A DNA stretch of 64,000 nt from assembly GCA_947172415.1 (NCBI GenBank), contig OX359200.1, forward strand, positions 7,448,001-7,512,000, written 5' to 3'. Position 1 is the first letter of the stretch; each line of letters begins with the position of its first letter. A program made the position numbers and the translations under genes. The stretch is from Chondrosia reniformis. Lineage: Eukaryota; Porifera; Demospongiae; Chondrillida; Chondrillidae. Positions 11,205 through 22,174 of the stretch are shown here, one piece after another. The notes under the pieces are model-generated. The model searched no databases. It was not told the origin of the DNA and worked only from the letters and a program-made list of their open reading frames with translations.

Positions 11205-12344
11205 TCAGGAAAGTCTAAAGTGCTCCTGAAGGTGTTGTTTTGTTAAATCTGCTACATCTTGAAATGTTAGCTACAAAGGCAGGAGAGAGGTGTGAGATGA
11301 AATGTGTTTCACAGTCCCCATTACCCCGTACCTTGACCAGAGAACTTGTCATTCGAATGTATGCTGCAGATTCCTCATTTTCGTAGATTGGATGGAGGTG
11401 TGGCAAGCCACGCCCACTTGGTGCTCTCCATGGATGGATGGTTATGTGAACAACATACTTTGGAACATCCACTCCCTAATTAAAGGAAAGATGGCTGCAA
11501 CAGATGTACAATATGCTGGCATGGAGCTTACCTTGTTTTCAATGTCTTTTGAGACCCGTTCACACCAGCACTTGACACCACTGTTAAAGTAAATGTGCTC
11601 CCTCTCTTCACTCAAATGGTGCTCCTTCATGAAATCCAAAAGACTGTGAACACAGAACAAGAATAGAGCTTTAAGAGCACATTTCCAACCAGACACACCC
11701 ACTACCCTCCTATCAGACACGCCCACTACCCTCCTATCAGACACGCCCACTACCCTCCTATCAGACACACCCACCAACAGACATACTTGTGCTCTGTGCT
11801 GCTGTGACTCAACAGACCTTCTCTGACAGAGGAGCTGCTGGCAATCACTGGTGCAAGGGACACCTGAGGCAGTTGTAGGGGGAGTACAAGTGTGTCAGAG
11901 AAACACGACAGAGAGAAGTTGTGTGCTTACACTGTACATGTCTTTGGGCACCGGAGGAGTGTACCTCGCGAGCAGCAGGTCCACCTCAGTCCGCAAGTGA
12001 ACCATCTGCTGCGGTACGAGACCGAATCCACACACTCTACCGCTGTCAATGATACCCAGATAGACCGTTCCGCCCTCTCCAGTGTTGAGGAAACCGCACA
12101 AGGCTCTAGCCAGTACAGAGCCAAGATTACATCGAACCAACGAGACGACAGTGCTGCAGTAGGTACCATGGAGTCACGTGGTTTACCTGGAGATTGGGGT
12201 TTGTGAGCGCCTCTTGGAGTTAGGTATGAGACACCATTGGGGAATGTCGGCCTCTGTGAAGTTTCTGTGCCCTTTAAACTCGTTGTTACGATCCTCTCTG
12301 ATTGCTACTTCAGCTGAATGAACGTAGTAGTCCGGTAGGGTCAT
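11205..12344 (-). CDS. Schlafen-like AlbA_2 domain protein
   Basis: Exon 1 starts at 12344 (MTLPDYYVHSAEVAIREDRN) and includes EFKGHRNFTE. Exon 2 has the AlbA_2 core, ALCGFLNTGEGGTVYLGI followed by DSGRVCGFGL and LLARYTPPVPKDMY. Later exons contribute a linker, a helix (LLDFMKEHHLSEEREHIY), VPKYVVHITIHPW, and a final short exon LTFQDVADLTKQHLQEHF with the stop at 11205-11207. The order matches the divergent AlbA domain of Schlafen and Schlafen-like proteins (SLFNL1 type), which in Schlafens cleaves or binds tRNA and other RNA. There is no helicase region. RNA cleavage here is inference, and I cannot confirm the acidic active-site set. Confidence 0.78.
11690..11772 (+). repeat. 24-bp intronic repeat, about 3 units
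   Basis: The unit ACTACCCTCCTATCAGACACGCCC is repeated in an intron of the Schlafen-like gene. Confidence 0.85.
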
Positions 12345-12542
12345 TGTTGGGAGTTCCCCTAGTCTGGCGTGCTAGCCCTTACTAGTCACGTTAAAGTCAC
12401 ATGCTCTTTGCAGTGTAAAAACAAAGACATACAAGTAAGGAAAGAAATCGTTAAAATTTGAAGTTCTTTTGACAGGTAGAATACTCTAGACCTGTAGACC
12501 ATTACGAAGGTGCTTGTTATTTTTTCCCAAAAGGAGCTTAAA
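12345..12542. promoter_or_regulatory. Divergent promoter, Schlafen-like gene / SSR1
   Basis: This 198-bp gap separates two opposed start codons. No strong core element is evident. Confidence 0.45.
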
Positions 12543-14232
12543 ATGGCAGCTCTCTTTAGAAATTTAGGAGTTTTGGTGTTAATATCTCTTTGTGGAACGT
12601 CGTTATTTTTGGAATCAGGTGAGACGAAGGGAATTGCCTGAGAGATTAGCATGAACATATTTCCATTGTACAGGACCGCGAGTGGTGTCTGCCCAGGAAG
12701 ACGATGAAGATGCCGTGGTAGAGGAGGAAGGAGAGGTAAATTTGTATGCAATCGGGTAGCCATTTTTTTCAAACACAACGATGCTCAATCAATCAATGGG
12801 TAATGATGTCACAGATCTGTCAATCCAATGAACAGCAGTTGTGATTCAAATGTTGTCATGACAACTGAACCCACAGATGATTGAGTAAAACTCCATTACT
12901 TTACAGAGCAGGGTTGGCCCACGTTGCCATGGATACCTCACACACAAGCCTAAAAGTAGTTCTAAGTCTGTCCACTTGATCTGTGCAAGTGCCCCTGTCT
13001 CACATAGCTAGAGCTGTCCTGCAAATGGCCGCCTACTGTAGACCTGTGTGGATGTGATTGTGTAGGTGGAGGATGACGTTCCTGAAGAGGAGCCCTACCC
13101 ACCGCCCTCCACTGACATGACGGAAGGAGAGGAGGAGGAGGAGGATGGTGTTTTGAAATCTTCTCCTGATGCAGACTTTGTTGTGGTATTTATCAGTCAT
13201 AGAGCTCCCATCACCACTGATCTACTGGCAGGTGCCCCGGTGACCGCACTTATTGGATTGAGCAATATTGGAGAGGCCAATCTGATAGTGTCATTGATTG
13301 AGGGATCGTTACGCTTCCCACAAGACTTCTCATATCATATACAGAATGTAAGTTGCCATGGTAACCAGATCCCCCATGATTATAATTGAGTGCTTTACCT
13401 GATACTGAACTGTCATGTGGAAGACATGTGACTTTGATATGAGGGGATTTCCCTGGCAGCAACTTGCAGTCATGTGGTTTGTGTGTTGTAGTTTACTGGA
13501 GGATTTTATGAGCAGTATGTAGCACCAGGAACTGACGCTTCCTTCTCTTACGAGTTCACCCCAAGTGAGCTCTTCACTGCCCGGTCCTTCGGACTGGTGG
13601 TCAACGTGTACTACAAGGATGAGGTGAGTGAGACGGGTTTTGCTATATTTGGAGTGACTGCCTTCTCTTGTGTGCTGTAGAACGGATCTGATTTCAGGAC
13701 GGCAGTCTTCAACGACACCATTAACATTATAGAAAAGGAAGAGGGTTTTGATGGCGAGACCTTCTTCATGTACGTCTTCATGATCTCTGGTCTCTGCCTT
13801 CTCATGTTTGTCATATATTATGTCTACACTACAGTGTACAGAAAGGTGGGTGGAGTCTGGGATGAGAGTGGGTGGGGTCTAGGATGAGAGTGGGTGGGGT
13901 CTGGGATGAGGAGTGGGTGTGGTTCATTCCTATTTGTTTGTGCCATAGGGAGGTCAGTCCACGAGGAAGGCTCCTGTAGAAACAGGTACTCAAGGTAAAG
14001 ATGAAGTTGACATGGATTGGATTCCAGATATGGTGAAAAGTAAGTTGTACAAGTCATGTGATGGTCATGTGATGTCAACAAAATCACCATCTTACTATGC
14101 ACGTATATAGCAGAGGTGAAGGTCACATAGGATTATGTCATGTGATGGTCATGTGATTTCTGTTGTCTTCCTACAGAGAGCCCGAAGCCCACTCCAAGTC
14201 CGAGGAAAAGACAGTCCCCTCGAGGGAAATAA
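12543..14232 (+). CDS. SSR1: Translocon-associated protein subunit alpha (TRAP-alpha)
   Basis: TRAP-alpha is an ER membrane protein beside the Sec61 channel that helps insert some signal sequences. The gene encodes a signal peptide (LGVLVLISLCGTSLFL), a very acidic lumenal segment (GEEEEEDGV and neighbours), the lumenal beta domain (APVTALIGLSNIGEANL, VNVYYKDE), one membrane span (FMYVFMISGLCLLMFVIYYV), and a basic cytosolic tail ending PSPRKRQSPRGK. Seven or so exons are separated by short introns. The introns near 14054-14072 and 14138-14156 contain paired TCATGTGA words. Start 12543 is in AAAATGGCAGC. The gene is tail-to-tail with the first acid phosphatase, 68 bp apart. Confidence 0.95.
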
Positions 14233-14300
14233 CTAGAATTAGATCAAGTAGCAATATTTCTTACAAGAACTCCAAAATTTAATAAATAATTTCAATTAAA

Positions 14301-15788
14301 CTAATAATCTTTTCCACTTCTTCCTGAGCTCCGGGGATGAGTGTTGAGTGTTGTATAGAGCATTCTCCCTACAAGAGGAGATAAGTGCATGTGATTGGTA
14401 CATAAGGGCCGGTTGCTAGAGAGTACCTTTATGGTCGTAATAGGTGACATTTAACTGTTTTGTTGTCATGGTAACAGCACCAAAAGATCCATGTGAGGAT
14501 TTTGGGTCTTTGGGACCATTCCAATACTTGAGAGATCCTTTTGGGATAGAGTGCTGCAAAAAATGAGGTATAGGGTAATAGGCGTGGTTAAGGGCTGGTG
14601 GGCGTGGTTAAGGGCTGGTGAGTGACAGGGACCTTGTGTTTGTCTGAATGTTCTGACAAGTGACCAGCTCCAATTAAAAAGTAGTCCAAAGTACTCTTCT
14701 CCTCTCTGATGTGCTGCATCGAATGATCATGTCCACAGAAGTATGCGTTGGCCTCGTACTTGATCAGCATTGGCCTCAATCTATCCACCAGCTGTTGAGT
14801 GGGGCCGTGTTTCCCAATGGACCATACTAGATGAGACAACAGACTATGGAGGCAGGTGATTAACCATGCACTGATCCTTACCTGGATAGTGTCCCAGGAC
14901 AAACAGCCAATCAGCTGTGGACTGAGAGAGAGTTGTCTCAATCCAAGTCCACTCATCCTCTGCAGCCTCTACTGAAGAGGGTCCAGGAGGGGGAATCCCC
15001 CTGTGAATGGGGTGTGTCAGGCCAGCTAGGACAATTGTGTCAATAAACACAAACTCAACAGAAGCCGAGGACCCGGGAATGGTAAAGGTCTGACTGTAGT
15101 ACAGGGAGGGCATGTACCAGCGAGAGGACAGCTTTGTGTACTCCACCTCTGCAGACACGTTGCCATAGTGATCATGGTTTCCAGCAATGACATACCAGTT
15201 ATGTTGCAGGGAGGATGCAGTAAAGACATCCTAAGGGGGCGTGGTCAAACAGCCGATTAAAATTAAATCTTTCTCGCTAATAGCATATACATTCAGTACG
15301 TATAACAGAAACCTTCTTATGCTACGAGGTTTGCAGAAAGTATTGGACTATTATAAGGTCAACCAGCGAGGTTAGGAGGTCACGCTAAAATAACTGCGTA
15401 TGGGTAAGCCTAATAAACTTTGCGATCATCCCGCGAGCCCTGCCTTGTGATTGGTTGCGCTCTATATATTTAGCTACAGTCGTACATCTACATGCACATA
15501 TTACTGAGTGCGGAAGGTGTTCACCTCGTAAGTTTCGTTGAATCGCTTGTCGTAGACATCGCTAACACCGTTATCGTAGAAGTTGTCCCCCAGAGCCACT
15601 GTAAAGCTGGCGTTGATCTTGCCTGCGATGATGCCCATATAATTGGCTACATGCGTTTCACCTTTCGTAGTGTACGGTTTGGAATCTTGACCTCCCCAGT
15701 CTCCAACGACAGTGAACGATATATAGTCTTCGGCCGAACAGACAGCAATAGCGAGCAAGAGTATGATGGAGGAGATAACGCCCTTCAT
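14301..15788 (-). CDS. Purple (tartrate-resistant type 5-like) acid phosphatase, copy 1
   Basis: This is a secreted or lysosomal binuclear-metal phosphatase of the ACP5 family. Exon 1 (15788 to about 15530) has a signal peptide (MKGVISSIILLLAIAVCSA) and metal-ligand boxes VVGDWGGQ and VALGDNFYDNG. Exon 2 has IAGNHDHYGN and ends in FVLGHYP. Exon 3 has VWSIGKHGPTQQL and YFCGHDHSMQH. Exon 4 has SHGSFGAVTMTTKQ. A last small exon reads MLYTTLNTHPRSSGRSGKDY with the stop at 14301-14303. The Fe/Zn ligand motifs GDWG, GDNFY, GNHDHYG and GHDH are all present, so the enzyme should be active. It forms a tandem pair with 16253-17523. Exons 2 to 5 and their introns are nearly identical to that copy, while exon 1 is diverged. 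Confidence 0.93.
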
Positions 15789-16252
15789 GGTTGCTTTACT
15801 AGCCTCGTGATGTATGTATGATTGCTGGAGCCGGTAGTCTGACGAAATTCACGTTTATTGACTCCTTATAAATTCATTGAGAAAATGTGTGTGTCTGTGG
15901 TTTGTATGTGTGGGAATGTGTGGGAAGCCAAGTGTATGGTGATGGGAGAGTAGAGAGGGCCCAGGTACTAAGGTTAGTAAGACCACGCCCCCAAGTCCCT
16001 GACTATGGATATACTGGTGACTAGGTCGTGTGCACTGTACTTACATAATGCCATATTGTAGATCCTCCAGTCGACAACAGTCAGAGATGCGCTACTGTAA
16101 CATAAAACATGAAACTTACAAAAATTCAAGTTGATATAATTTCTTATAATTATATGGAAATTAGTTAACTTATTAACTTCCAGTTTATCTTATTCAAATG
16201 GTGCTCAACATCATAAAATAAATACATAGGCTTGTAGTAATTAAAAGTTGAA
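15789..16252. other. Intergenic stretch between the two phosphatase genes
   Basis: This 464-bp stretch holds the promoter and leader of copy 1 and the 3' end of copy 2. I see no ORF or RNA gene. A GT-rich patch lies near 15885-15930. Confidence 0.6.
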
Positions 16253-17523
16253 CTAATAATCTTTTCCACTTCTTCCTGAGCTCCGGGGATGAGTGTTAAG
16301 TGTTGTATAGAGCATTCTCCCTACAAGAGGAGATGAGTACATGTGATTGGTACATAAGGGCCGGTTGCTAGAGAGTACCTTTATAGTCATAGTAGGTGAC
16401 ATTGAATTGTTTTGTTGTCATGGTAACAGTGCCAAAAGATCCATGTGAGTAAGTTGGATCTAAGGGAGCATTCCAATACTTGAGAGATCCCTTTGGGATA
16501 GAGTCCTGCAAAATATATAGAAGAGAGGTGAGGGGTGGGGCAGTAGACATGACTTTGGGCTGGTGGGCGTGGTCTGGTGAGTGAGAGGTGCCTTGACCTT
16601 GTGTGCTTCAGAATGATCAGACATGTGACCAGCTCCAATCACAAAGTAGTCCAAAGTACTGTTCTCCTCTCTGATGTGCTGCATCGAATGATCATGTCCA
16701 CAGAAGTATGCGGTGGCCTCGTACTTGATCAGCATTGGCCTCAATCTGTCCACCAGCTGTTGAGTGGGACCGTGCTCTCCAATGGACCATACTAGATGAG
16801 ACAACAGACTATGGAGGCAGGTGATTAACCATGCACTGATCCTTACCTGGATAGTGTCCCAGGACAAACAGCCAATCAGCTGTGGACTGAGAGAGAGTTG
16901 TCTCAATCCAAGTCCACTCATCTTCTGCAGCCTGTACTGAAGAGGGCCCAGGCGGGGGAATCCCCCTGTGAATGGGGTGTGTCAGGCCAGCTAGGACAAT
17001 TGTGTCAATAAACACAAACTCAACAGAAGCCGAGGACCCGGGAATGGTGAAGGTCTGACTGTAGTACAGGGAGGGCATGTACCAGCGAGAGGACAGCTTT
17101 GTGTACTCCACCTCTGCAGACACGTTGCCATAGTGATCATGGTTTCCAGCAATGACATACCAGTTATGTTGCAGGGAGGATGCAGTAAAGACATCCTAAG
17201 GGGGCGTGGTCAAGTAGGTTTGGTCAGCAAACAGTATGGCAGCTGGTCTCTCAAGTTACCTCAAACGTCTCTTTAAACCGCTTATCGTGAACATCTGTGA
17301 CGCCAGCATAGTAAAAGTTGTCGCCCAGGGCTACTGTGAAGTGGGCATTGATCTTGCCAGCTACGATACCCATCTGTTTGGCAACATTGGTTTCAGCGCG
17401 TGTGGTGTAGGGCCAAGTGCCCTGGCCTCCCCAGTCTCCGACCACGCTGAATGACAGGTCATCCACGGACGAACTGGCAGCAACAACGAACAAGAGTGCA
17501 ATGGAGAAGCTAGCGACCTTCAT
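16253..17523 (-). CDS. Purple (tartrate-resistant type 5-like) acid phosphatase, copy 2
   Basis: It has the same five-exon plan as its neighbour. Exon 1 (17523 to about 17260) encodes signal peptide MKVASFSIALLFVVAASSS, then FSVVGDWGGQGTW and VALGDNFYYAGV. Exons 2 to 5 carry IAGNHDHYGN, LGHYP, VWSIGEHGPT and YFCGHDHSMQH. All metal-ligand boxes are intact. Exon 1 differs from copy 1 at many residues, but from the first intron onward the two genes are almost the same base for base, introns included. Intron 1 is about 45 nt here and about 250 nt in copy 1. It is head-to-head with PDCD5, with 75 bp between start codons. Confidence 0.93.
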
Positions 17524-17598
17524 GGGTGGTACGATATATCATGTGATTGTATCGCTGTCTTGGCCGATTTCACCATAGAATTTCGCAAGTTATTGAAA
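17524..17598. promoter_or_regulatory. 75-bp divergent promoter, acid phosphatase 2 / PDCD5
   Basis: The gap between the two opposed ATGs contains TCATGTGA (17538-17545), the same word found paired in many introns of this window. Confidence 0.45.
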
Positions 17599-18300
17599 AT
17601 GGAGGACAGCGATTTGGAGTCGATACGGGAGCAGCGCTTGGCTGAACTCCGAGCGCAGAGTAAGGTACGTGTATTGAGGTAAACTGTAAAGCAACAACAG
17701 TAGACATGTTCCCTTCAGGGTCAAGCGGTTCCTCAAGAAGAGGCTGCCAGAGAAGAGGCAAGGAAAAGGTATCGATCATCTGAGCGATTGGACGAGTGGT
17801 CTTATTGTAATGCTTTCTCTGTAGGGAAACGGAAATGAAGAATTCGATACTTTCCCAAGTTTTGGATCAGAATGCACGAGCGAGACGTGAGTGCTTAGAT
17901 AGGCTGTATAGATCGTCAAGGCCTCTTCAGTAGACAAGTAGATATATCAAGTGTTCTCATTGCTCAAACAGTGAATAGTATTGCGTTGGTGAAGCCAGAA
18001 AAGGCCAAAATGGTTGAGAATATGTTACTTCAGATGGCCCAGACAGGCCAAATCACTTCTAAGGCGAGTCACCCGTCTCATGTAGGCAACTGCCAACATC
18101 ATTAGTGTCTGCTCATTACAGTTGGACGAGGGCAGTTTGATCAGTCTGTTGGAAAGGCTCAACACACAGACACAGAAGAAGACTACAGTCAAGGTCAAGT
18201 CACCTCCTCTCCAATCACACCAGTCCACTCGCCAATATCTCTTTTACTTCTACAGTTTGATCGAAGGCGTCATGCACTGGACAGTGACGACGAAGACTGA
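17599..18300 (+). CDS. PDCD5: Programmed cell death protein 5
   Basis: PDCD5 is a small helical nuclear/cytosolic protein that binds the TRiC/CCT chaperonin and Tip60. Six small exons encode ESIREQRLAELRAQ, EEAAREEARKR, EMKNSILSQVLDQNARAR, ALVKPEKAKMVENMLLQMAQ, EGSLISLLERLNTQTQKK and FDRRRHALDSDDED. The protein is about 120 residues, as in other animals and archaea. The conserved ILSQVLDQ-ARAR core and acidic C-terminus make the call firm. It is 57 bp from the end of CLPTM1L. Confidence 0.95.
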
Positions 18301-18357
18301 ACATTCAAACAGTTAATTAAATTACCTGTGTGACTGCACATACAAACATGTGTAGTG

Positions 18358-21006
18358 TTAGTCCTTGTGTAGTTTGACCTCATCAAACGACTCGCCATAT
18401 TCGTTGACTCTCTTCCGGTCCACCGGATAGAGCCACCTTTGGTACAGGTACACCAGAAAGACGAGGTCATCTCTGAACACTGCCACACGATGGGCAGTCG
18501 GCATTGTGATGATAAAGGCAAAGACATCATCAATGAATGTGTTGAAGGCTTTGTACATGAATGCTCTCCATGGGAGGTGGGCGACTGTCTTCAACTGGTA
18601 GTTCAGAAAGAGTTGTGGCAGCATGAAGAGGAATCCAAAGGCATAGACACCATTGACACTGCTGTGGATGAGCCACGAGTACCAGCTGCAGGAAAAGAGG
18701 GAGGAGCCTGAACTAACACCAGGGCTAATGATAGGGTTTTACCTTTTGTGAGTGTTGTATACAAGTGAATACACAGCTCCGCACAGCACCAGTGGTATCA
18801 GTGCAACAGAGAGATACTTGATAGCCTGTGAGTCATACTGTTGAGTTTGTATTTCAGACACAGTCCTCTTATCTCTCTGTACACAAGAGAGGGAGAGCTT
18901 GACACTTCTTATCTACCTCACCCAAGGACTGCTAACCACAAGTGTTGGTATGGATCCATTCCACACAATTCTAAATTTCATAATTCTCCAAACTTTCCAC
19001 ACCTACACACATACACACTGAAACTGAACTGATTGTCTACGTGATGGGTGGAGTCAGGCTCTGGGAGGGCGTGGCTATGGTTTGATGGGTGGAGTCAGGC
19101 TCTGGGAGGGCGTGGCTATGGTTTGATGGGTGGAGTTAGGCTCTGGGAGGGCGTGGCTATGGCTTGATGGGTGGAGTTAGGCTCTGGGAGGGCGTGGCTA
19201 TGGCTTGATGGGTGGAGTCAGGCTCTGGGAGGGTGTGGCTATGCCTTGATGGGTGTGGCTGACTATACCTCAATGACTGCTGCCACTCCTGCTGGCACCA
19301 ACACAAGCAGGCTTGTCTTTTCATCCAACAAGTAGAGGAACACGACAGCAGAACTGACACACCTCCACAGCACTGGGGGAGGGGAAAGGCACTTGGGGGC
19401 GTGGTCACATTATGACCCCTCCCACACTAACCATTTGTGGTAGACAGTCCAACCATTGTTTTACGATTTTTCCAAAACAGAATGTCATTCTTGAATGCCA
19501 GAAAGTCAAATAACAACTGTTGAATGGAACGGGTCACAATAGTTGTCACAATAGCATTAAGAGATGTCACAATAGCATTAGGAGATGTCACAATAGCATT
19601 AAGAGATGTCACAATAGCATTAAGAGATGTCACAATAGCATTAAGAGATGTCACAATAGCATTAAGAGATGTCACAATAGCATTAAGAGTTGTCACAATA
19701 GCATTAAGAGATGTCACAATAGCGTTAAGAGATGTCACAATAGCGTTAAGAGATGTCACAATAGCATTAAGAGATGTCACATCAGCACTTACATGAAAGA
19801 CAGACACAAAAAAGGTCAGAGCGAGGAGATACATATTTGTGTCTACAAAGATGCCTTTGACTTCATCAACATCCTTTGAGGAGAACCCTGTAATAATGGT
19901 ATGTAATTAATGGGAGGTGAGCAGCATAGTAGGTCCTACTCACCAAGTTTCTTGAGGGAGCTGATAGATCTCTCAAACTGGCACCAAAGTCTTAGTCGGC
20001 CCAACGATATAGGAGTGTACGAGATAGCCAACTCCTTATATGGCACTGCCTTGTCAATTGTCTGAATATAAAGTAAAAGACCATTGCAACATAGTTACAA
20101 GATGTTGCACAATCCCCAACTCACCTCCATATGCCTCTGCAAGACACTAAATTCGTCAACATAAAGTATTGGGTAATACTCATCCCCGTCTCTAGCAAAC
20201 CTGTCAGTATGACCTCATGTACATACAGTAACTGACAAGTGGAACTTGGGCCTTACTTAAATAAGTTGTAAATGTCCCAGGGGAATTCCCTTTTGTCTAA
20301 AGTGATGGCTTCTGTCACCAGGTTGATAGTTAGCTTTGGATGCCAGTGTGTTACAGGAACATCTTCTGACACCTTTTGGGGGAGGGGCTATCGTGAGAGC
20401 CATTTGAGATATTCTAAAATAACTTACATTTGAGGAGTTTCCTGTCATTAAATTATAAACTGTATCCTTGGGCAAGAGATAAGAAGTTAAGGAAGTCGTT
20501 TTTGATACTTTAAGGAGTCTACTTTTCTTGTTTGTAAACTGTACTATTACGTGTCCAAAGAGTGTCCCGTTCTTCAGGGTCGACACAGGCAGAGATACGT
20601 TAACAGTCCTAACACATCATGACATGCAGGAGAGCAGCTTACACATAGTCATACAAATACGAGTGTGTAAATAAATTGGCTCACTTTTGTAGAGATTCGT
20701 GTGCTTTCAGTGCATCCACGTGGAGTATTTCGTTGAGTGCCGACTTTGGAGCTAAGCTTTTGGTCGTTGTATAAATAATTAGCTGAAAATAGAATACAGT
20801 TATGACTCAAAGCTATCGTTTTAATGTCAAATCCTTCTCACTTCAAAGGTCGTGTCTTCATTAAACAAGGGAACAGAGCAATTGTCTGGACCCTTCAAAG
20901 GAGTGCATGTTGTTGGATAAAATAATTTAACAATCGCCCAAAAAGTGTAACTAAAATAAGCAATGACTAAGACAATAGTAATTTTCGTACAAGAAAAGAC
21001 GGCCAT
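18358..21006 (-). CDS. CLPTM1L: CLPTM1-like multi-pass ER membrane protein
   Basis: CLPTM1L belongs to the CLPTM1 family, recently linked to glucosaminyl-PI scrambling in the ER for GPI synthesis. The N-terminal exon (21006) has a signal-anchor ([20 protein letters not shown]). Lumenal exons include [20 protein letters not shown] and [13 protein letters not shown]. The membrane exons carry [74 protein letters not shown] and the highly conserved [20 protein letters not shown]. The last exon ends at 18358. Several introns are long for this window and hold minisatellites. One such intron (19517-19792) is open in frame with both flanking exons. The start codon context is AAAATGGCCG, 28 bp from the divergent ARL2BP start. 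Confidence 0.94.
19037..19258 (+). repeat. 41-bp intronic minisatellite in CLPTM1L, about 5 units
   Basis: Units contain GGTGGAGTCAGGCTCTGGGA and GGCGTGGCTATGG with minor variants. Confidence 0.9.
19537..19790 (-). repeat. 21-bp intronic minisatellite in CLPTM1L, about 12 units
   Basis: The unit is GAGATGTCACAATAGCATTAA on the plus strand. On the gene strand it reads VTSLNAI per seven codons without a stop. It nearly fills the 276-nt intron 19517-19792, which is bounded by a GTAAG donor and a TTCAACAG acceptor. Confidence 0.92.
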
Positions 21007-21034
21007 TTTATCTCAACCGCAGTCTGATAACAAA
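21007..21034. promoter_or_regulatory. 28-bp divergent gap, CLPTM1L / ARL2BP start codons
   Basis: Both ATGs sit in AAAATGGC and point away from each other with 28 bp between. Both look like YY1/TISU-type initiator sites used with very short leaders. Confidence 0.55.
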
Positions 21035-21888
21035 ATGGCGGCGAAACCTTTGTGTGGTGAGCTGCTGGTAGGAGTGTTGCTTCATTTACTGACATTCTAT
21101 CAACCGCTTTAGATGTGACGGACGGCCTGTGCGAAGAGGGTTTCGAAGAGATACTGGCGACCTCTGGTGGAACGGAGGAAGATGAGCAATTTGACAAGAC
21201 AGTTGGCGCCTTGCAAGAGATTTTGTTGGGTTAGTCTGTCCAATAGCGCTGTGGGCGTGACCCTGGATGGGCGTGACCCTGGATGGGTGTGGTACGAGTA
21301 AAGTAGTTTCCACGTTTCCCTCTTCTGTTATATTTTAGATGAGTCGTTCCATCAAGTGCACGATGACTTTCTGAACAAACACTATCATCACTTTGAGGAC
21401 AAAGATGAAAACAAACATATTTACATGGACATTTTTACAAGCTATGTAAGTCCTTATTAGTTTGTGTGTGTGTAGCGTTCATGTGCTGTTTTGTGAACAG
21501 ACTGCTCTGATTGAACAGCACTTGGAAAGAGAGTTGAGCAAGAGGATCCCAAACTTCAAAATGGATGCCTTTTTGGGCTTGCTTGAGTGAGCACATAACA
21601 GCTGCCCCTTGTTGAAGCTTTAATACTGTAAATATTATTTTATAATTAAAAATTGTGTTTGCAGAATGCGTCGCAGTGAGATTGATGAAATGATTTTGGA
21701 CATATTGAGTAGCTTTTCAGACTTTCAAATGTTTAAACAAACTTTCATCACCTACAGAAAGGTTACTCTATTGTATTATATAAAATATGTAATTTACTTC
21801 TCAATTCCTTGCTACCTAGGAAAAGGAAGGTCAGGGGGTGGGTCTTACAGTCTCCACCTCCTCAATGAGTACAAGACCCGAACATTGA
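21035..21888 (+). CDS. ARL2BP: ADP-ribosylation factor-like 2 binding protein (BART)
   Basis: BART binds GTP-bound ARL2 and ARL3 and functions at cilia and mitochondria. Exons encode FDKTVGALQEILL, ESFHQVHDDFLNKHYHHFED, NKHIYMDIFTSY, TALIEQHLERELSKRIPNF, EIDEMILDILSSFSDFQMF and a short tail starting EKEGQGVGLTVST. The six-helix BART domain is complete and the length (about 170 residues) fits. The acceptor near 21817 joins to EKEG, matching the EKEGRG of vertebrate ARL2BP. The start is in ACAAAATGGCGGC, the best match to the TISU consensus in the window. Confidence 0.93.
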
Positions 21889-22174
21889 ATGGCATTGCTA
21901 ACTCTTTCAACCATTCACTTGTACATTGTATATACACTGTGTGTATTCTGTTAGTGTGTGTGTATGTGTGGCTGGTCAAGTACTTTATTTATTAGAAAGA
22001 TGACGTACCCTGATAGACCAGGAGTGTCACCAAGCTAATCACGTCATACAATATAATACATTATGGAGTCCACGAGACATACGTATGGAATGTATATCAA
22101 CTAATTTAAAGAGAGAATTATTCAGATAATGTTCAGTATTACCAAATGTATATACAAAAATAAACAGATCATCA

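Noticed and set aside
19520-19879. CHNSIKR repeat protein on the plus strand
   Set aside because: A shadow of the 21-bp repeat. The gene-strand intron of CLPTM1L explains it.
20277-20294. NF-kappaB-like GGGGAATTCCC
   Set aside because: It lies in a CLPTM1L coding exon (REFPWD) and is explained by codons. The copy near 55228 is in a CNOT1 exon.
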